A stretch of DNA of 56,759 nucleotides from a virus, in IMG/VR virus record IMGVR_UViG_3300032235_001027, positions 1 through 56,759 of that record. One strand, given 5' to 3'. The notes under the pieces were generated by a model. The model saw only the letters and a list, made by a program, of their open reading frames with translations. It made no database searches and had not been told where the DNA came from. The first letter of the stretch is position 1; the number at the start of each line of letters is the position of its first letter. Below are positions 18,253-27,695 of the stretch, in pieces. A program made the translations under genes and the position numbers.

Positions 18253-19067
18253 TGATAGATCCATCTGCATATAAATTGTATTACTTGTCTGGAAGTGCGG
18301 GAGATTCTTTTTTTGAACTAGATGGAATTAATAATCTAAGTGTTCAGAAAAATTTATCTTACGATAATCATTTTTCATTAGGTGGCGCGGACGCTGCATA
18401 TAGTGTGAATGCTCCAGAAGAAGTTGAGATTTCATTCGATAGAAGCTTCATAAATTATGATGCTATTTTTGATTATACTGGTCTAAATCCAATCAGGGAA
18501 TTCAGAATATATAATGGTGGTAAATTTTTTTCTATAAGAAATCTATATCTTAAAAGTTACTCAGCAACTTTCTCAGTTGGTGAACTGCCAAAAATAAGTA
18601 CAAATTTTTCATCTTATGGTTCGGAATTAAAGCAAATTGATTTTTTTGATGGCGGTTCAATTAGCTCAACTCAATTAGATATTCCTAAATTAAACTCAAT
18701 AAGTATATCTGGACTTTATGATCAAGATTTGAAAGAAAAATATAACATATATAGCTTTAGTTACAATCTAACAATAAATAGACAACCTTATTATTCAGTG
18801 GGCCAAAAAGAACCTACTGAAGTTTGCCCTATTTTGCCATTACAAATTCAAGCTTCAATTAATTCAAAAATACCAAATAATTTAAAAGATATAAATATTG
18901 CAAATAATCAAGATGGATTTAGAGACTTTGATATTATTGTATCTGGATCTTCTTCGCTATTTAAGTTGCCAATGAGAAAATCTAAATTGGTTTCTTCTAA
19001 TATTTCAATGAATAGTTCAACTACCATTGAATTAAAAAATGACTTTTTAGGATATTATGGCTTATAA
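18252..19067 (+). CDS. distal tail protein with tube-like motif
   Basis: 271 residues, beta-rich. SATFSVGELPKISTNFSSYG at about 98 matches the pattern in the tail tube (SVGNLPTASITIEG) and in the protein at 24203 (SIGSLPKVDVSLSF), and a later R-Q-P ... P-I-L-P-L-Q-I-Q-A-S segment echoes their C-terminal halves. This suggests a tube-fold paralogue acting at the tail tip. The start overlaps the stop of the tape measure gene (TAATGA); GGAGG 12 bases upstream may serve as ribosome-binding site. It directly follows the tape measure, the usual place of distal tail proteins. Confidence 0.55.
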   Translation: MIDPSAYKLYYLSGSAGDSFFELDGINNLSVQKNLSYDNHFSLGGADAAYSVNAPEEVEISFDRSFINYDAIFDYTGLNPIREFRIYNGGKFFSIRNLYLKSYSATFSVGELPKISTNFSSYGSELKQIDFFDGGSISSTQLDIPKLNSISISGLYDQDLKEKYNIYSFSYNLTINRQPYYSVGQKEPTEVCPILPLQIQASINSKIPNNLKDINIANNQDGFRDFDIIVSGSSSLFKLPMRKSKLVSSNISMNSSTTIELKNDFLGYYGL

Positions 19068-20073
19068 TAATCCATTTCTGTATAATAGAGACTCGTCTTT
19101 CAGGGATTCATATTCCTATGTTAATGACTTGAGCATATATAAACCAATATATGGATCAAGCGTTTCTTTTACTTCTAGATTAAATTTTTTAGAAACTGTT
19201 GATAATTCGCTTAAGATTTTACCTTCTTCGGAAAATAATATTTCAATAAATTACTCTTTTAAATTTTTATTGAATGACGAAGATGCTGGGAATTTATTAA
19301 AAACAGTTGAAATTGCTGGAGGATATAAGCACATAAAATTTCATGATCCATCCGATCTTTATAAAGATATAATAGGAGTTGTTGAAGCTTATTCAGTTTC
19401 TAAAAATTCTGGAGGTAGCAATTTAAATGAAGTAAATGTATCTTTATTGTCTTATATAAAAGCTCCACTTTTAAATTGGAGAACTAGCTCAATTTTAAAC
19501 AATACAAGTTCTACTGCTACGTTATTCAACTCAGCAAATTCTTACAAAAGGCATGAATTTGTTTACATTGATCCAGAAATAGTTCCATTGGCAAAAAATT
19601 TTACTAATAGTAAGATTGATAATTTTTGGTTTGCAAAAAATGATATAGCTGTTAATACAGCTTTTTCTTTGGAAAATTGGAGCAAAAATTTCACACATGA
19701 TTACAAATTGCCATTTGAACTTTCGAACCAATTAGATTTTTATAAAATGGATTTTAAAAATTCATTTATACAAACCATAAAGCACAAAAATAATTCAAAC
19801 GCATTAAAAAGAACATCTTTAAAATTTGATAATATAGACGATATTGAGTGCAGATCTATTTTATTTTTCTTGGAAAAGAAATGTGGATATAGAAGATTTA
19901 TTTATGAGTATCCAATTTTTTTAAAGGCAAACAAAGTTTTCATTTGCACTAAATGGACACATACCTTTAAGTATCAAAACTGTCATTCCATAGACATGGA
20001 AATCATAGAAGAACCAAATCCAAATATATTTATTGATAATGTAAATGGAAATGATTATTATTATATAGTATAA
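19057..20073 (+). CDS. minor tail protein
   Basis: 338 residues. The C-terminal third (SILFFLEKKCGYRRFIYEYP, then VFICTKWTHTFKYQNCHSIDMEIIEEPNP) resembles minor tail proteins in which a 'F-C-x-x-W' strand precedes a final E-x-P segment. The N-terminal two thirds are beta-rich and polar. It overlaps the previous gene by 11 bases and is followed 2 bases later by the large adhesin. Tail-tip assembly is the likely role; I cannot name a precise family. Confidence 0.5.
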   Translation: MAYNNPFLYNRDSSFRDSYSYVNDLSIYKPIYGSSVSFTSRLNFLETVDNSLKILPSSENNISINYSFKFLLNDEDAGNLLKTVEIAGGYKHIKFHDPSDLYKDIIGVVEAYSVSKNSGGSNLNEVNVSLLSYIKAPLLNWRTSSILNNTSSTATLFNSANSYKRHEFVYIDPEIVPLAKNFTNSKIDNFWFAKNDIAVNTAFSLENWSKNFTHDYKLPFELSNQLDFYKMDFKNSFIQTIKHKNNSNALKRTSLKFDNIDDIECRSILFFLEKKCGYRRFIYEYPIFLKANKVFICTKWTHTFKYQNCHSIDMEIIEEPNPNIFIDNVNGNDYYYIV

Positions 20074-20075
20074 AT

Positions 20076-23000
20076 ATGGCTTATCCACTTCAAAATTTAA
20101 ATATTAGTTGGGATTTTGCTGTAAATTCAAAGTCTAGCTATTTTAATAGTCCTGTATCGATTAGCGGAGATTATTGCATTTCATTTTGCGATCAATTATT
20201 GCCATTTTATGAAATATGTCCACTTCAAAATTCTCAAATTTATATTTTAGAAGCTGTAAGTGAAAAGCCAATTTTTTTAAATGGTGCAACTAAACCATTT
20301 GTCTACATAAGAAATATAGGAAATTATAATATAAATCTTTGTTCTGCTGAAACTGGAGTCAGCAATTTATATTTTCAATATGAAAAAGAAAAAATAAATA
20401 ATAAAAATGCTTGCTCTTTTTCTAATTATATTATTGAGCCGAAACAAGGGCTTTTGTTAAATTTAAATGTAGATCGAAATGGTTCTGCTTATTTTTCTAG
20501 TGGCGAATATTCATTTGGATATTTTTATAATTTTTCAAATTTAAAAAATCAAAATTTATGTGGATTATATCCCATATGTTGTATTAATGGCGCTCCAATT
20601 TACAGATATAATGACCTTTGTAATTTTAATATAGATTATATAGATTGCGGAAATAATAATCTTCAGATTGAGTATACAGGAACTCGTAGAACGTATGATG
20701 CTCCTAATACATCTGGTAATTTTTTAAGTTTGGCAATTGGTGACGATGAGTATTTGTCGATACCATCTGGAGGCAATGGTTGCAATTGTTTCAATATTAA
20801 AAATGGAAATTTTAATTTTCAAACTTGGTTTAATGTAAGTGAAATTCCAACTGGAACTGGCAACGTAAGTATTGCACATATGGATTCAAGTATTCCATAT
20901 ACTTTACTTGGCTTTAATAGAGAGTGTATTTTTGTTGGGACTGGAGATGTCATAAATAAGGAATTATGTTTTTCTACAAATTCTATTTGCTTCAATGTCG
21001 GTGGTCCGACTTTTTGTGGCGGCATCATAAATAATGAAGCAAGCGAAAAATATACATTAAATACAGATAATTTTACGATTGATTTTTTTGCAAAAGTAAA
21101 TAGCTTAAATGTTTCTTCTTTTTTTGACTTTAGAGGAATAAAATTACATCTTGGAGATTATTCAAACTGCACTTTTCAAATTGGAAATAACTCCTATAAT
21201 TGGCAACCAAATTTATATATAAAAACTGGACAGTGGCAACATTTTGCTATTTCAAGAAATAGTGGCTGCGTTAGAATTTATGCTGACTCATGCTGCGTTT
21301 TTGGCGCATCAAATACTGGATTATGCACTGGATATTGCAAGGCTTTAATAGGTTATAGAGACGGATACTATACATTGAATGCGTGCATGTATGGTTTTAG
21401 ATTTATTAAAAATCAATCCCTTTATACTGGAAATTGTATTTCAAGAATTTTTCCACCACTTTCAACTAGTGGCTTTGAAAAAAATAATCAACAAATAACT
21501 GGAAGCATTCAATTTTTAGGTCTTCAAACTGGAGCATTGGATTCTGGATGGCAAAATAGATCGATTTCATATGGAAATGGATTTTGCTCTACTGAATTAG
21601 TATGCGAAATAATTGAATCTGGTTTTTTTATAAAAACTGGAATTCTAGAAAATCAATGGAATCATTTTTCTGTTGATGTTTATAATTGCAATGGCGCTAT
21701 TTGGATTAATGGAGATTTGAAGTGCGTATTTTGCGGATTTAATAACTCTGGAATTTTAATGCCAAACTCTGGGACTAATAAATTAATAATTGGAAATAAA
21801 TTAAGTGGATTTGAAAATTTTAATGGCTCACTTTCTTATGTTCAATATATGGAGACTTCATCTAGTCATCCATTTGGTTCTAATTTTTCACCATGCGATT
21901 CTGGATTTAACAATCTTGGATATTCGGATTTATCTTTAGATTTTAAATGGATTTATGATCCATTTGATTCTTATCAAGAATTTTCTACCTGTTCATTAAT
22001 TGACAATGAATTAGATTTAAGTTTGTCATTTTCTGGATCATGCAAACACATTGATAGTAGTATATCCTGTCGTTCACAGTTTGGCGATAATGGCTATAAT
22101 TATTTAATTAATATTAAATGCGTTCATTTGTATTGTAATGACAAATTCTTATGCTTTGTCTATCCAACTGGAGAAAATTTTTACTCTGGATTTTTTCGAA
22201 AAATAATTTGCGAACAAACAAATTTATGTTTAAATTACGACTTTGAATTTTCATCAGAAAAAATTTACAGATTTAAATACCAATACTCTGGAACATCTGG
22301 AGATTCTAATCAAAATTTTGTACTAGTAAATAATGCTACACCATGTTCAATAATTGAAATTTCTGGCTCATGCATTATTAATGCAAATAATGCATATTCT
22401 ATAACTGGAAATTCTTTAGATAAATTTTATGTAAATTTCAATTTAAACTCTGGCTATTCAATAGCAAGTTTAAAAAATAAAAACATAAATAGACAAAATA
22501 TATACTTGCCAGCATGCGAAATTCTTCCGTATAATTATTGTTACGAAATAGCGGATATAAACTATTCATTTGAAACTGGAGTTTCTGGAAAATTTGTGGA
22601 TTGCAATTATCAATTTTCTACTGGAGAATTTATAAATTGTTCTGTATTAGTTAGCTGTTTAGATCAAGCTTACATTGATAATCAGCCAGCAGATTATTAT
22701 GTATGTTTAAATTATTGCGAAAATAGATTTTGCACTAATTCAATTTTATGCAAGGACAATTGCGACGTAAGTGAATACTTTGTTCCTATTATTGGAAATT
22801 TTGAAAAAAGTTATTTTTATAGCGGACTTGAATATAAGTACTATCCAGTTTGTTGTGTGCTGTACAAAGATTTAATTTACGAAATTCCAGAATCAAATAC
22901 AAATATAACTTTATTAGTTAATAATAATTCTACAGTTTTAGATTTCCCAATTCAAGCGCTGAGTTTGGATAAATTAAAAATAATTTCTAACTCAGAAGTT

Positions 23001-24203
23001 TATGAAAAATTATGTAATACTAATATAAATTTAACTTATAGCGGAATTGATTTAAGTTTTAATTGTTGTGGTTTGAATTCAGTTTGCTTCATGATTCCCA
23101 AAATAAATAATAGTACTACTTCTGGATTGGAATCTCCAAATTTTTATTTAACATCTTCTTACGAAACAAGAATAGATGATTGTGTGGTTCTGTATTTAGA
23201 TCCATATAGTAAATTTAATTTAGATAGATATTACGGATTAAATAATCTATTATTTTTTATTGCAAGTGAATTAAATAGTGGATTAGTGCATGCATGTGAT
23301 TACTGTAGCTTTTCATATGGATCTTCTGATTATAATTTTTTAATGATAGATTTAGAAAATGAATTTTATGATTGCTGCCACCAAATTCCTAGCGGAAGTG
23401 GAAGCTTTATAATAGATCAGAAAAATTCATGCAGAACTTCTTCTTCTGTCGAGCCATTTGCGTATAAATCAAAATCTGGAGATGGATATGCTTATGTTTT
23501 GCCAATAGTCAATTGTTTGCAGTATTCAGACTGCTTTATTCATTCTGAATCTGGATCGATTTGCTCGCAAAAGATTTTAGATAAAAATTTAAATTTCATA
23601 ACAACTGGATTTAGTTATATTGGTGGATCTACTGGAGAGCTATCTATTTTCTTTGAGAATGGAGATTATTCTGGAATAGAGTCTGGATTTTTACAAAATT
23701 CAAATGCAAGTATTTTTCAAAATCAATTTTCAATAAATATTGATTCAGAAAGTATAAGTCAAACTGAAACTGGAAGAACATTAAGTTTTTCTAAAAATTA
23801 TATTTTTAGCGGAATACAACCGATAAAATTTGTAACAAACTATCCCCTTCTTGACATTAAAGATCCGATATACTCAACAAATTTAATGAAATATTGTGAA
23901 GAAATAAACGATAGTGGATTAAATAAATTTTATTATTTTGTTTATGATTTAGCAAATTTTCAAGAAAAATCTATAAGATTTTTATCTCCAGATTTTACAT
24001 ATATATCTTCTATATGCTGGAATGATGGAAGTGGATCAAAAAGTGTTTTAAATAGCGATAATTTCAATACTGATGCAAAAATTCAAAATAATGCTGGATA
24101 TATTAAATACAGTGCAAGAAATTTAATAAATTCAAATCCATATTATTTATGTTTTTCTGAACAGAACAATATCTGTATAGATATAAGAGGAGGTATTTTA
24201 TAA
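20076..24203 (+). CDS. large cysteine-rich tail protein with LamG/concanavalin-like domains
   Basis: 1,375 residues with about 69 cysteines by eye count (5%). At least two to three lectin-like LamG-type domains are visible: one near 320-470 (FTIDFFAKV, TGQWQHFAISR, VRIYADS, YGFRFIKNQSLYTGN), one near 490-610 (ENQWNHFSVDV, AIWINGDLK, GSLSYVQYM), and a weaker partner near 225-320. The rest is beta-rich with many N-G and S-G turns. LamG domains in tail proteins usually bind glycans, so a host-recognition role is likely. Cysteines fall mostly before or after turns (NCT, DCC, GYC). It overlaps the next gene by one base, and the last codons hold that gene's ribosome-binding site. Confidence 0.7.
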   Translation: MAYPLQNLNISWDFAVNSKSSYFNSPVSISGDYCISFCDQLLPFYEICPLQNSQIYILEAVSEKPIFLNGATKPFVYIRNIGNYNINLCSAETGVSNLYFQYEKEKINNKNACSFSNYIIEPKQGLLLNLNVDRNGSAYFSSGEYSFGYFYNFSNLKNQNLCGLYPICCINGAPIYRYNDLCNFNIDYIDCGNNNLQIEYTGTRRTYDAPNTSGNFLSLAIGDDEYLSIPSGGNGCNCFNIKNGNFNFQTWFNVSEIPTGTGNVSIAHMDSSIPYTLLGFNRECIFVGTGDVINKELCFSTNSICFNVGGPTFCGGIINNEASEKYTLNTDNFTIDFFAKVNSLNVSSFFDFRGIKLHLGDYSNCTFQIGNNSYNWQPNLYIKTGQWQHFAISRNSGCVRIYADSCCVFGASNTGLCTGYCKALIGYRDGYYTLNACMYGFRFIKNQSLYTGNCISRIFPPLSTSGFEKNNQQITGSIQFLGLQTGALDSGWQNRSISYGNGFCSTELVCEIIESGFFIKTGILENQWNHFSVDVYNCNGAIWINGDLKCVFCGFNNSGILMPNSGTNKLIIGNKLSGFENFNGSLSYVQYMETSSSHPFGSNFSPCDSGFNNLGYSDLSLDFKWIYDPFDSYQEFSTCSLIDNELDLSLSFSGSCKHIDSSISCRSQFGDNGYNYLINIKCVHLYCNDKFLCFVYPTGENFYSGFFRKIICEQTNLCLNYDFEFSSEKIYRFKYQYSGTSGDSNQNFVLVNNATPCSIIEISGSCIINANNAYSITGNSLDKFYVNFNLNSGYSIASLKNKNINRQNIYLPACEILPYNYCYEIADINYSFETGVSGKFVDCNYQFSTGEFINCSVLVSCLDQAYIDNQPADYYVCLNYCENRFCTNSILCKDNCDVSEYFVPIIGNFEKSYFYSGLEYKYYPVCCVLYKDLIYEIPESNTNITLLVNNNSTVLDFPIQALSLDKLKIISNSEVYEKLCNTNINLTYSGIDLSFNCCGLNSVCFMIPKINNSTTSGLESPNFYLTSSYETRIDDCVVLYLDPYSKFNLDRYYGLNNLLFFIASELNSGLVHACDYCSFSYGSSDYNFLMIDLENEFYDCCHQIPSGSGSFIIDQKNSCRTSSSVEPFAYKSKSGDGYAYVLPIVNCLQYSDCFIHSESGSICSQKILDKNLNFITTGFSYIGGSTGELSIFFENGDYSGIESGFLQNSNASIFQNQFSINIDSESISQTETGRTLSFSKNYIFSGIQPIKFVTNYPLLDIKDPIYSTNLMKYCEEINDSGLNKFYYFVYDLANFQEKSIRFLSPDFTYISSICWNDGSGSKSVLNSDNFNTDAKIQNNAGYIKYSARNLINSNPYYLCFSEQNNICIDIRGGIL
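24188..24194 (+). promoter_or_regulatory. perfect Shine-Dalgarno AGGAGGT
   Basis: AGGAGGT lies 8 bases before the ATG at 24203, inside the C-terminal codons (RGGI) of the adhesin gene. It is the best Shine-Dalgarno in the window, where most starts have none, and shows that the host ribosome keeps a normal anti-SD. Confidence 0.85.
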
Positions 24204-25402
24204 TGATTTTTAAAAGTAATAATACTTTATTTGCATTAGACAAAAGTGCATTGAATGATTTTAGCGCTTTTTATTATTTAGATTTTCTGCAAAGCGTGTC
24301 GTTAAGTTACGATGTAAGTAGATCAACTCAGAAATCAATAGGAAAAAGCCTTAGTGATAAAAAAATATATTCTGATAATGATTTAAAATTACAAATATCC
24401 TATCTTCAAAGAAGTGATTTTTTACAAGAGAGAATGTTTGGTTTTAATATTTCAGAAACTGGAGATAAAACTATTTTCTCAAATTTAAAAAATAATTTCT
24501 ACAATAAAAATGCATTTTTATTAATTGACGAAACAAAAAATGGAGAACTACTTACAAAGATAATAGCAAATGATTTCACGCAAGATTTAATAAGTATATT
24601 TTTATCAAATTTATTTATTGATGGTTATTCATTTGCTTATTCAATTGGATCTCTACCAAAGGTAGACGTTTCATTATCTTTTGAGGAAATATTGAATGTG
24701 GCAAATCTTGTTTATATTTCTAATCCTGCTGGTTTTTATGCAAAGAAAACTTCTACAGAGAATGTAATTTTATCACAAAAGCAAATTGAGTCCTTACGAG
24801 ATAGAACTTCAACAAATTTATCTAAAAATGTCACGTATCAAGTTTCAAATTTTTCTTTAGATGCTTCATCGATTCAATCTTTAAATTTACCATTTACGGA
24901 TATTTCCGATTTTTTAACTGGTTTAATTCAGAGTATTAGCATCTCAGTTGATTTTTCAAGAACTCAAAATTTCTACTTTAATAAGACTAATAAGCCAGTA
25001 GATAGAGAGTTTTTGTATCCAATTGTAGGTAGGCTTCAATTATCTGGAATGACAGATAATTTTAATAAAAAAACATTATCTCAATTTTTGCAAAGCGATT
25101 CGACATTTTCTTTAAAAATTGCAATTGGAGATTCTTCATCTTTAAGTTCTGATTATTCTGAAATTATTATTCAAAATTTATATTTAGAAAATTTCTCATA
25201 CAATGTCGATGTAAATGGACAAATTATATATTCAATGAATGCTTCTTTTGAATCAAATGAAACAAATGGATTAATAATAAAATCAATTAATTTAAAAAAT
25301 AATGACCTTGTGTATGATGTCATTAGAGCTAGTAATGGAGACAAGATCCTTCCAAAGGGATCTTCCGATGGAGATTTAAGCTATATTAGAACTTTAATCT
25401 AA
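24203..25402 (+). CDS. tail protein, tube-like paralogue
   Basis: 399 residues, beta-rich, no cysteine. YSFAYSIGSLPKVDVSLSFE near 145 matches the tail tube motif, and the later SISISVDFSRTQ ... PIVGRLQLSG ... FSLKIAIGD runs parallel to LSRTPIERL ... PIVATLNVSA ... ISLTIGKPG of the tube protein. It is therefore probably a two-domain tube-fold protein at the tail tip, or a second tube protein. Strong ribosome-binding site AGGAGGT. The gene closes the structural cluster; its TAA overlaps the TAG of the convergent gene. Confidence 0.55.
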   Translation: MIFKSNNTLFALDKSALNDFSAFYYLDFLQSVSLSYDVSRSTQKSIGKSLSDKKIYSDNDLKLQISYLQRSDFLQERMFGFNISETGDKTIFSNLKNNFYNKNAFLLIDETKNGELLTKIIANDFTQDLISIFLSNLFIDGYSFAYSIGSLPKVDVSLSFEEILNVANLVYISNPAGFYAKKTSTENVILSQKQIESLRDRTSTNLSKNVTYQVSNFSLDASSIQSLNLPFTDISDFLTGLIQSISISVDFSRTQNFYFNKTNKPVDREFLYPIVGRLQLSGMTDNFNKKTLSQFLQSDSTFSLKIAIGDSSSLSSDYSEIIIQNLYLENFSYNVDVNGQIIYSMNASFESNETNGLIIKSINLKNNDLVYDVIRASNGDKILPKGSSDGDLSYIRTLI

Positions 25403-25788
25403 AGATCAACTTTGACATGCTTATTCTCAAATGATCTTTTGATTGTATCTGGATGTTTTGCGCCTCTTCTATTTTTACTATATTCTTTATAGTAATTCTG
25501 CTTGATTGGATCTACGCCACCCATTACTGAAGCTCTTTTTTCGCTTAACTCTTTACTATAATCCATCATATTTCCATATGTGCCTTTTTTTGATTTAGTT
25601 CTATCTAAAAAATCATTTGCGCTAAATGGATCTTGCTTTGTATCAATTGATGCTTGAGGTATTGTAAAAATTCTTTTCCAATTTTTTTCATTTCCTTTTT
25701 CTCCACTATACTCATGGAGTTCGTTCATTGATTGAAGAACTTCTCTAATTTCTCCAGTCTTTTCATTTTGATAAAGATATAATGGCAT
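25399..25788 (-). CDS. FmdB-like N-terminal phage protein
   Basis: 129 residues. MPLYLYQNEKTGEIREVLQSMNE follows the pattern of FmdB-family N-termini (MPxYxYxxxxxGxxxE), but the CxxC zinc pairs of bacterial FmdB are missing, as in many phage versions. The remainder is basic and probably disordered (KSKKGTYGNMMDYSKELSEKRA). Function in phages is unknown; small proteins of this kind often sit near structural genes. The start is preceded by TATAAT four bases away, downstream of the Hsp20 terminator, so it may have its own nearly leaderless transcript. Confidence 0.55.
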   Translation of the reverse strand: MPLYLYQNEKTGEIREVLQSMNELHEYSGEKGNEKNWKRIFTIPQASIDTKQDPFSANDFLDRTKSKKGTYGNMMDYSKELSEKRASVMGGVDPIKQNYYKEYSKNRRGAKHPDTIKRSFENKHVKVDL

Positions 25789-25804
25789 AGTTATTATAAA
25801 AAGA

Positions 25805-25833
25805 AAACCCGTCGATTTCGACGGGTTTCTTAT
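25805..25833 (-). terminator. bidirectional intrinsic terminator after hsp20
   Basis: AAACCCGTCGA (25805-25815) and TCGACGGGTTT (25818-25828) form a perfect 11-bp stem. On the minus strand a TTTTCTTTTT run follows; on the plus strand TTTCTTATTTTTT follows. It ends the long minus-strand operon after the Hsp20 gene and could also stop readthrough from the opposite side. Confidence 0.88.
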
Positions 25834-25854
25834 TTTTTGTTTTTTTTGGATTGA

Positions 25855-26211
25855 TCAATCAAGATCAATTTGGATAGTTTTATTATTAGTATTGCAACTA
25901 ATTGTTAAAATACCATTTTTTAATGAAGCTTTGATTGAAGATTCATCCACGGTCGAACTCAAAGTTTCTGAAATTTTCAGAATGCCAAATTCTTTATTTT
26001 CAGCTCTGATATTTAGAATTTTTTTACCGTAATGACCTTTATCTACACTTAATTTAATTTCAGATTTCTCATATCCAGGTACTCTGAATTTAATTTTAGA
26101 GAAACCATTTTCATCGACATATCCTTGATTTGCTAATGTGGATAATGAGTTTGAATTTAAATTAGTTTTTAAACCAAATGCTTGATTAATTAATTCGTCT
26201 GTTAAGTACAT
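25855..26211 (-). CDS. small heat shock protein, Hsp20/alpha-crystallin family
   Basis: 118 residues, close to the minimal alpha-crystallin domain. Visible are the entry strand (KIKFRVPGYEKSEIKLSVDKG), a strand pair (ILNIRAENKEFG), and the diagnostic end FxISETLxxxVDExSIKASLKNGILTIS. No C-terminal I-x-I tail beyond IQIDLD is obvious, although IQI itself fits the I-x-I motif. Hsp20 proteins are ATP-independent holdases; phage versions occur in several large phage groups and may help virion assembly. It is the last gene before the terminator of the dut-sigma-ssb operon. Confidence 0.88.
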   Translation of the reverse strand: MYLTDELINQAFGLKTNLNSNSLSTLANQGYVDENGFSKIKFRVPGYEKSEIKLSVDKGHYGKKILNIRAENKEFGILKISETLSSTVDESSIKASLKNGILTISCNTNNKTIQIDLD

Positions 26212-26232
26212 ATAATTTTAATTAAGCATATG

Positions 26233-27297
26233 CTATGCCAGCCCAATTAAACTTAAAATCTCATCGGTGGCACGCTTATATGTGAAAGTTTGTCCCAGTA
26301 ATGAGCCATGAGAATTAATCTGTCCCACTTTTGTCTCAGCAATTTCCATTGCTGAAATCAGATCTTGCTCATCAAAAGTTAAGAACGTTCCTTGATTAAA
26401 TGGACCTCCATTTTTAAAGAATATTCCATCTTCTGAATCTTGCTCTCCATTTGGTTTGACGAGAATGCAATTATCTTCATTAGCCCATTCCTTATGGGCA
26501 GTACCATCAAGAACGATACTCCACTTGCCGAGGCACGTAGCGTTGAATGCTGGCAGATTCCAGCCTTCTCCACCACTCATCCCAGTCAAATCAATATCAA
26601 TCGCATTCAATACCTCATTCATTTCCTTGTTTGTCTTTAGCCAAGGAATAAAATTAATATTTGAGTAATGCTTTCCTTCTAAACATGAAGCAATAATCTG
26701 CTGCATTTGCTCTGGCTTAACAAATGGATTTGTTACGCAACAAGAAAGTAAATACTTATTGTTATTTCCGTATTTTTTAAGCCAAGTTTTAATTAACTTT
26801 TCAGTATGCTTTCGCTTTTCAAACTTTCCAAAAATGCCGAAGTGAATAACATTTTCTAAATATTTCTTGCCAGTAATATGAAAATCTTCATCAAAGCCAA
26901 GTTTAAACGTATCTTGAGTTCCGAATAAATCTGAAGCATGTTTTGAGGAAAAGATTGTCTTGTCTTGCATTCCAGCAATTGTTTTTTCAATTTCTGTTGG
27001 CTTATTGCTTTCATAAAAAGTCAAAAGATATTGTTCTCTTGAACGCAGGGAATCAGATCCATTTAAATGCCAAAGCTTTAATGTTTTTAGATTCTTTGTT
27101 AATGCTTCATGACGCCTACCTCCAGCTTCGTTAAGCCATTGCATGAATTCCTGCGTTGGCTGCATTGCAGATAAATCAGGTTCTCCAATTGGAAAGTAAG
27201 CGATCTTGCGTCCAGCTTTAAAAAGTTCTCTTAGTATATTGTAAGAGACATTTCCAAAACTTAACGAATTAAGTGGGGCTTCTACTATTAAATCCAT
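26233..27297 (-). CDS. glycosyltransferase, GT-B fold (GT4-like)
   Basis: 354 residues, the usual size. The C-terminal half has FGIFGKFEKRKHTEKLIKTW (start of the second Rossmann domain), FIPWLKTNKEMNEVLNAIDI and the donor-site loop SGGEGWNLPAFNATCLGKWSIVLD, with the Glu of 'GEGW' in the place of the donor-binding Glu (E-x7-E-like region) of GT4 enzymes. The N-terminus (LIVEAPLNSLSFGNVSYNILREL) fits an acceptor domain. It probably moves a sugar onto a host glycan, the virion or phage DNA. It lies 2 bases after the SSB gene, an odd neighbour for a sugar enzyme. Confidence 0.75.
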   Translation of the reverse strand: MDLIVEAPLNSLSFGNVSYNILRELFKAGRKIAYFPIGEPDLSAMQPTQEFMQWLNEAGGRRHEALTKNLKTLKLWHLNGSDSLRSREQYLLTFYESNKPTEIEKTIAGMQDKTIFSSKHASDLFGTQDTFKLGFDEDFHITGKKYLENVIHFGIFGKFEKRKHTEKLIKTWLKKYGNNNKYLLSCCVTNPFVKPEQMQQIIASCLEGKHYSNINFIPWLKTNKEMNEVLNAIDIDLTGMSGGEGWNLPAFNATCLGKWSIVLDGTAHKEWANEDNCILVKPNGEQDSEDGIFFKNGGPFNQGTFLTFDEQDLISAMEIAETKVGQINSHGSLLGQTFTYKRATDEILSLIGLA

Positions 27298-27299
27298 AA

Positions 27300-27695
27300 T
27301 TAAAATGGTACTTCGGAATCGTCTTCGACTGATTTTGATTTTGTTGCTTTAGTTTCCTGTTTTGCAGAAGCTTGTTCTGATTTTTCGGACTTCGGACCGA
27401 CATTAGAAAATCTAATATCTTGAGCTTTCACAAAAAGTTTAGTTTCTTTCTTGCCATCCTTATCCCAAGAATCCATACATAGTCTTCCATCAACAATAAT
27501 TCCAGAACCTTTCTTTAGCCATTTTTGAGCGAATGTAGATTGATCTCCCCACGCCTCGCAATCGATATATACAGTGTTCTTTTCCCTGAATGGATCATCT
27601 ACTGCTAATCTAATCTTAGAAACAGAAGAGGATGCGAGTTCTTTTGTTTCTACGTCTTTAACTACATTGCCAATTAATATTACTTTATTATACAT
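27300..27695 (-). CDS. ssb: single-stranded DNA-binding protein (SSB)
   Basis: 131 residues. An OB fold fills about 1-105: MYNKVILIGNVVKDVE at the start, VYIDCEAWGDQSTFAQKWLKKGSGIIVDGRL in the middle. A Lys/Ser/Glu-rich linker leads to an acidic tip DDSEVPF, the classical SSB C-terminal peptide that recruits replication proteins (terminal Pro-Phe). It covers ssDNA during replication and would work with the phage helicase, primase and polymerase III encoded at 41-49 kb. The start overlaps the sigma factor gene by 8 bases. Confidence 0.92.
   Translation of the reverse strand: MYNKVILIGNVVKDVETKELASSSVSKIRLAVDDPFREKNTVYIDCEAWGDQSTFAQKWLKKGSGIIVDGRLCMDSWDKDGKKETKLFVKAQDIRFSNVGPKSEKSEQASAKQETKATKSKSVEDDSEVPF

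Noticed and set aside
20069-20076. TATAAATA overlapping the ATG of the large adhesin gene
   Set aside because: It is formed by the stop codon of one gene and the start of the next, leaves no room for transcription before the ATG, and the genes are clearly in one operon.
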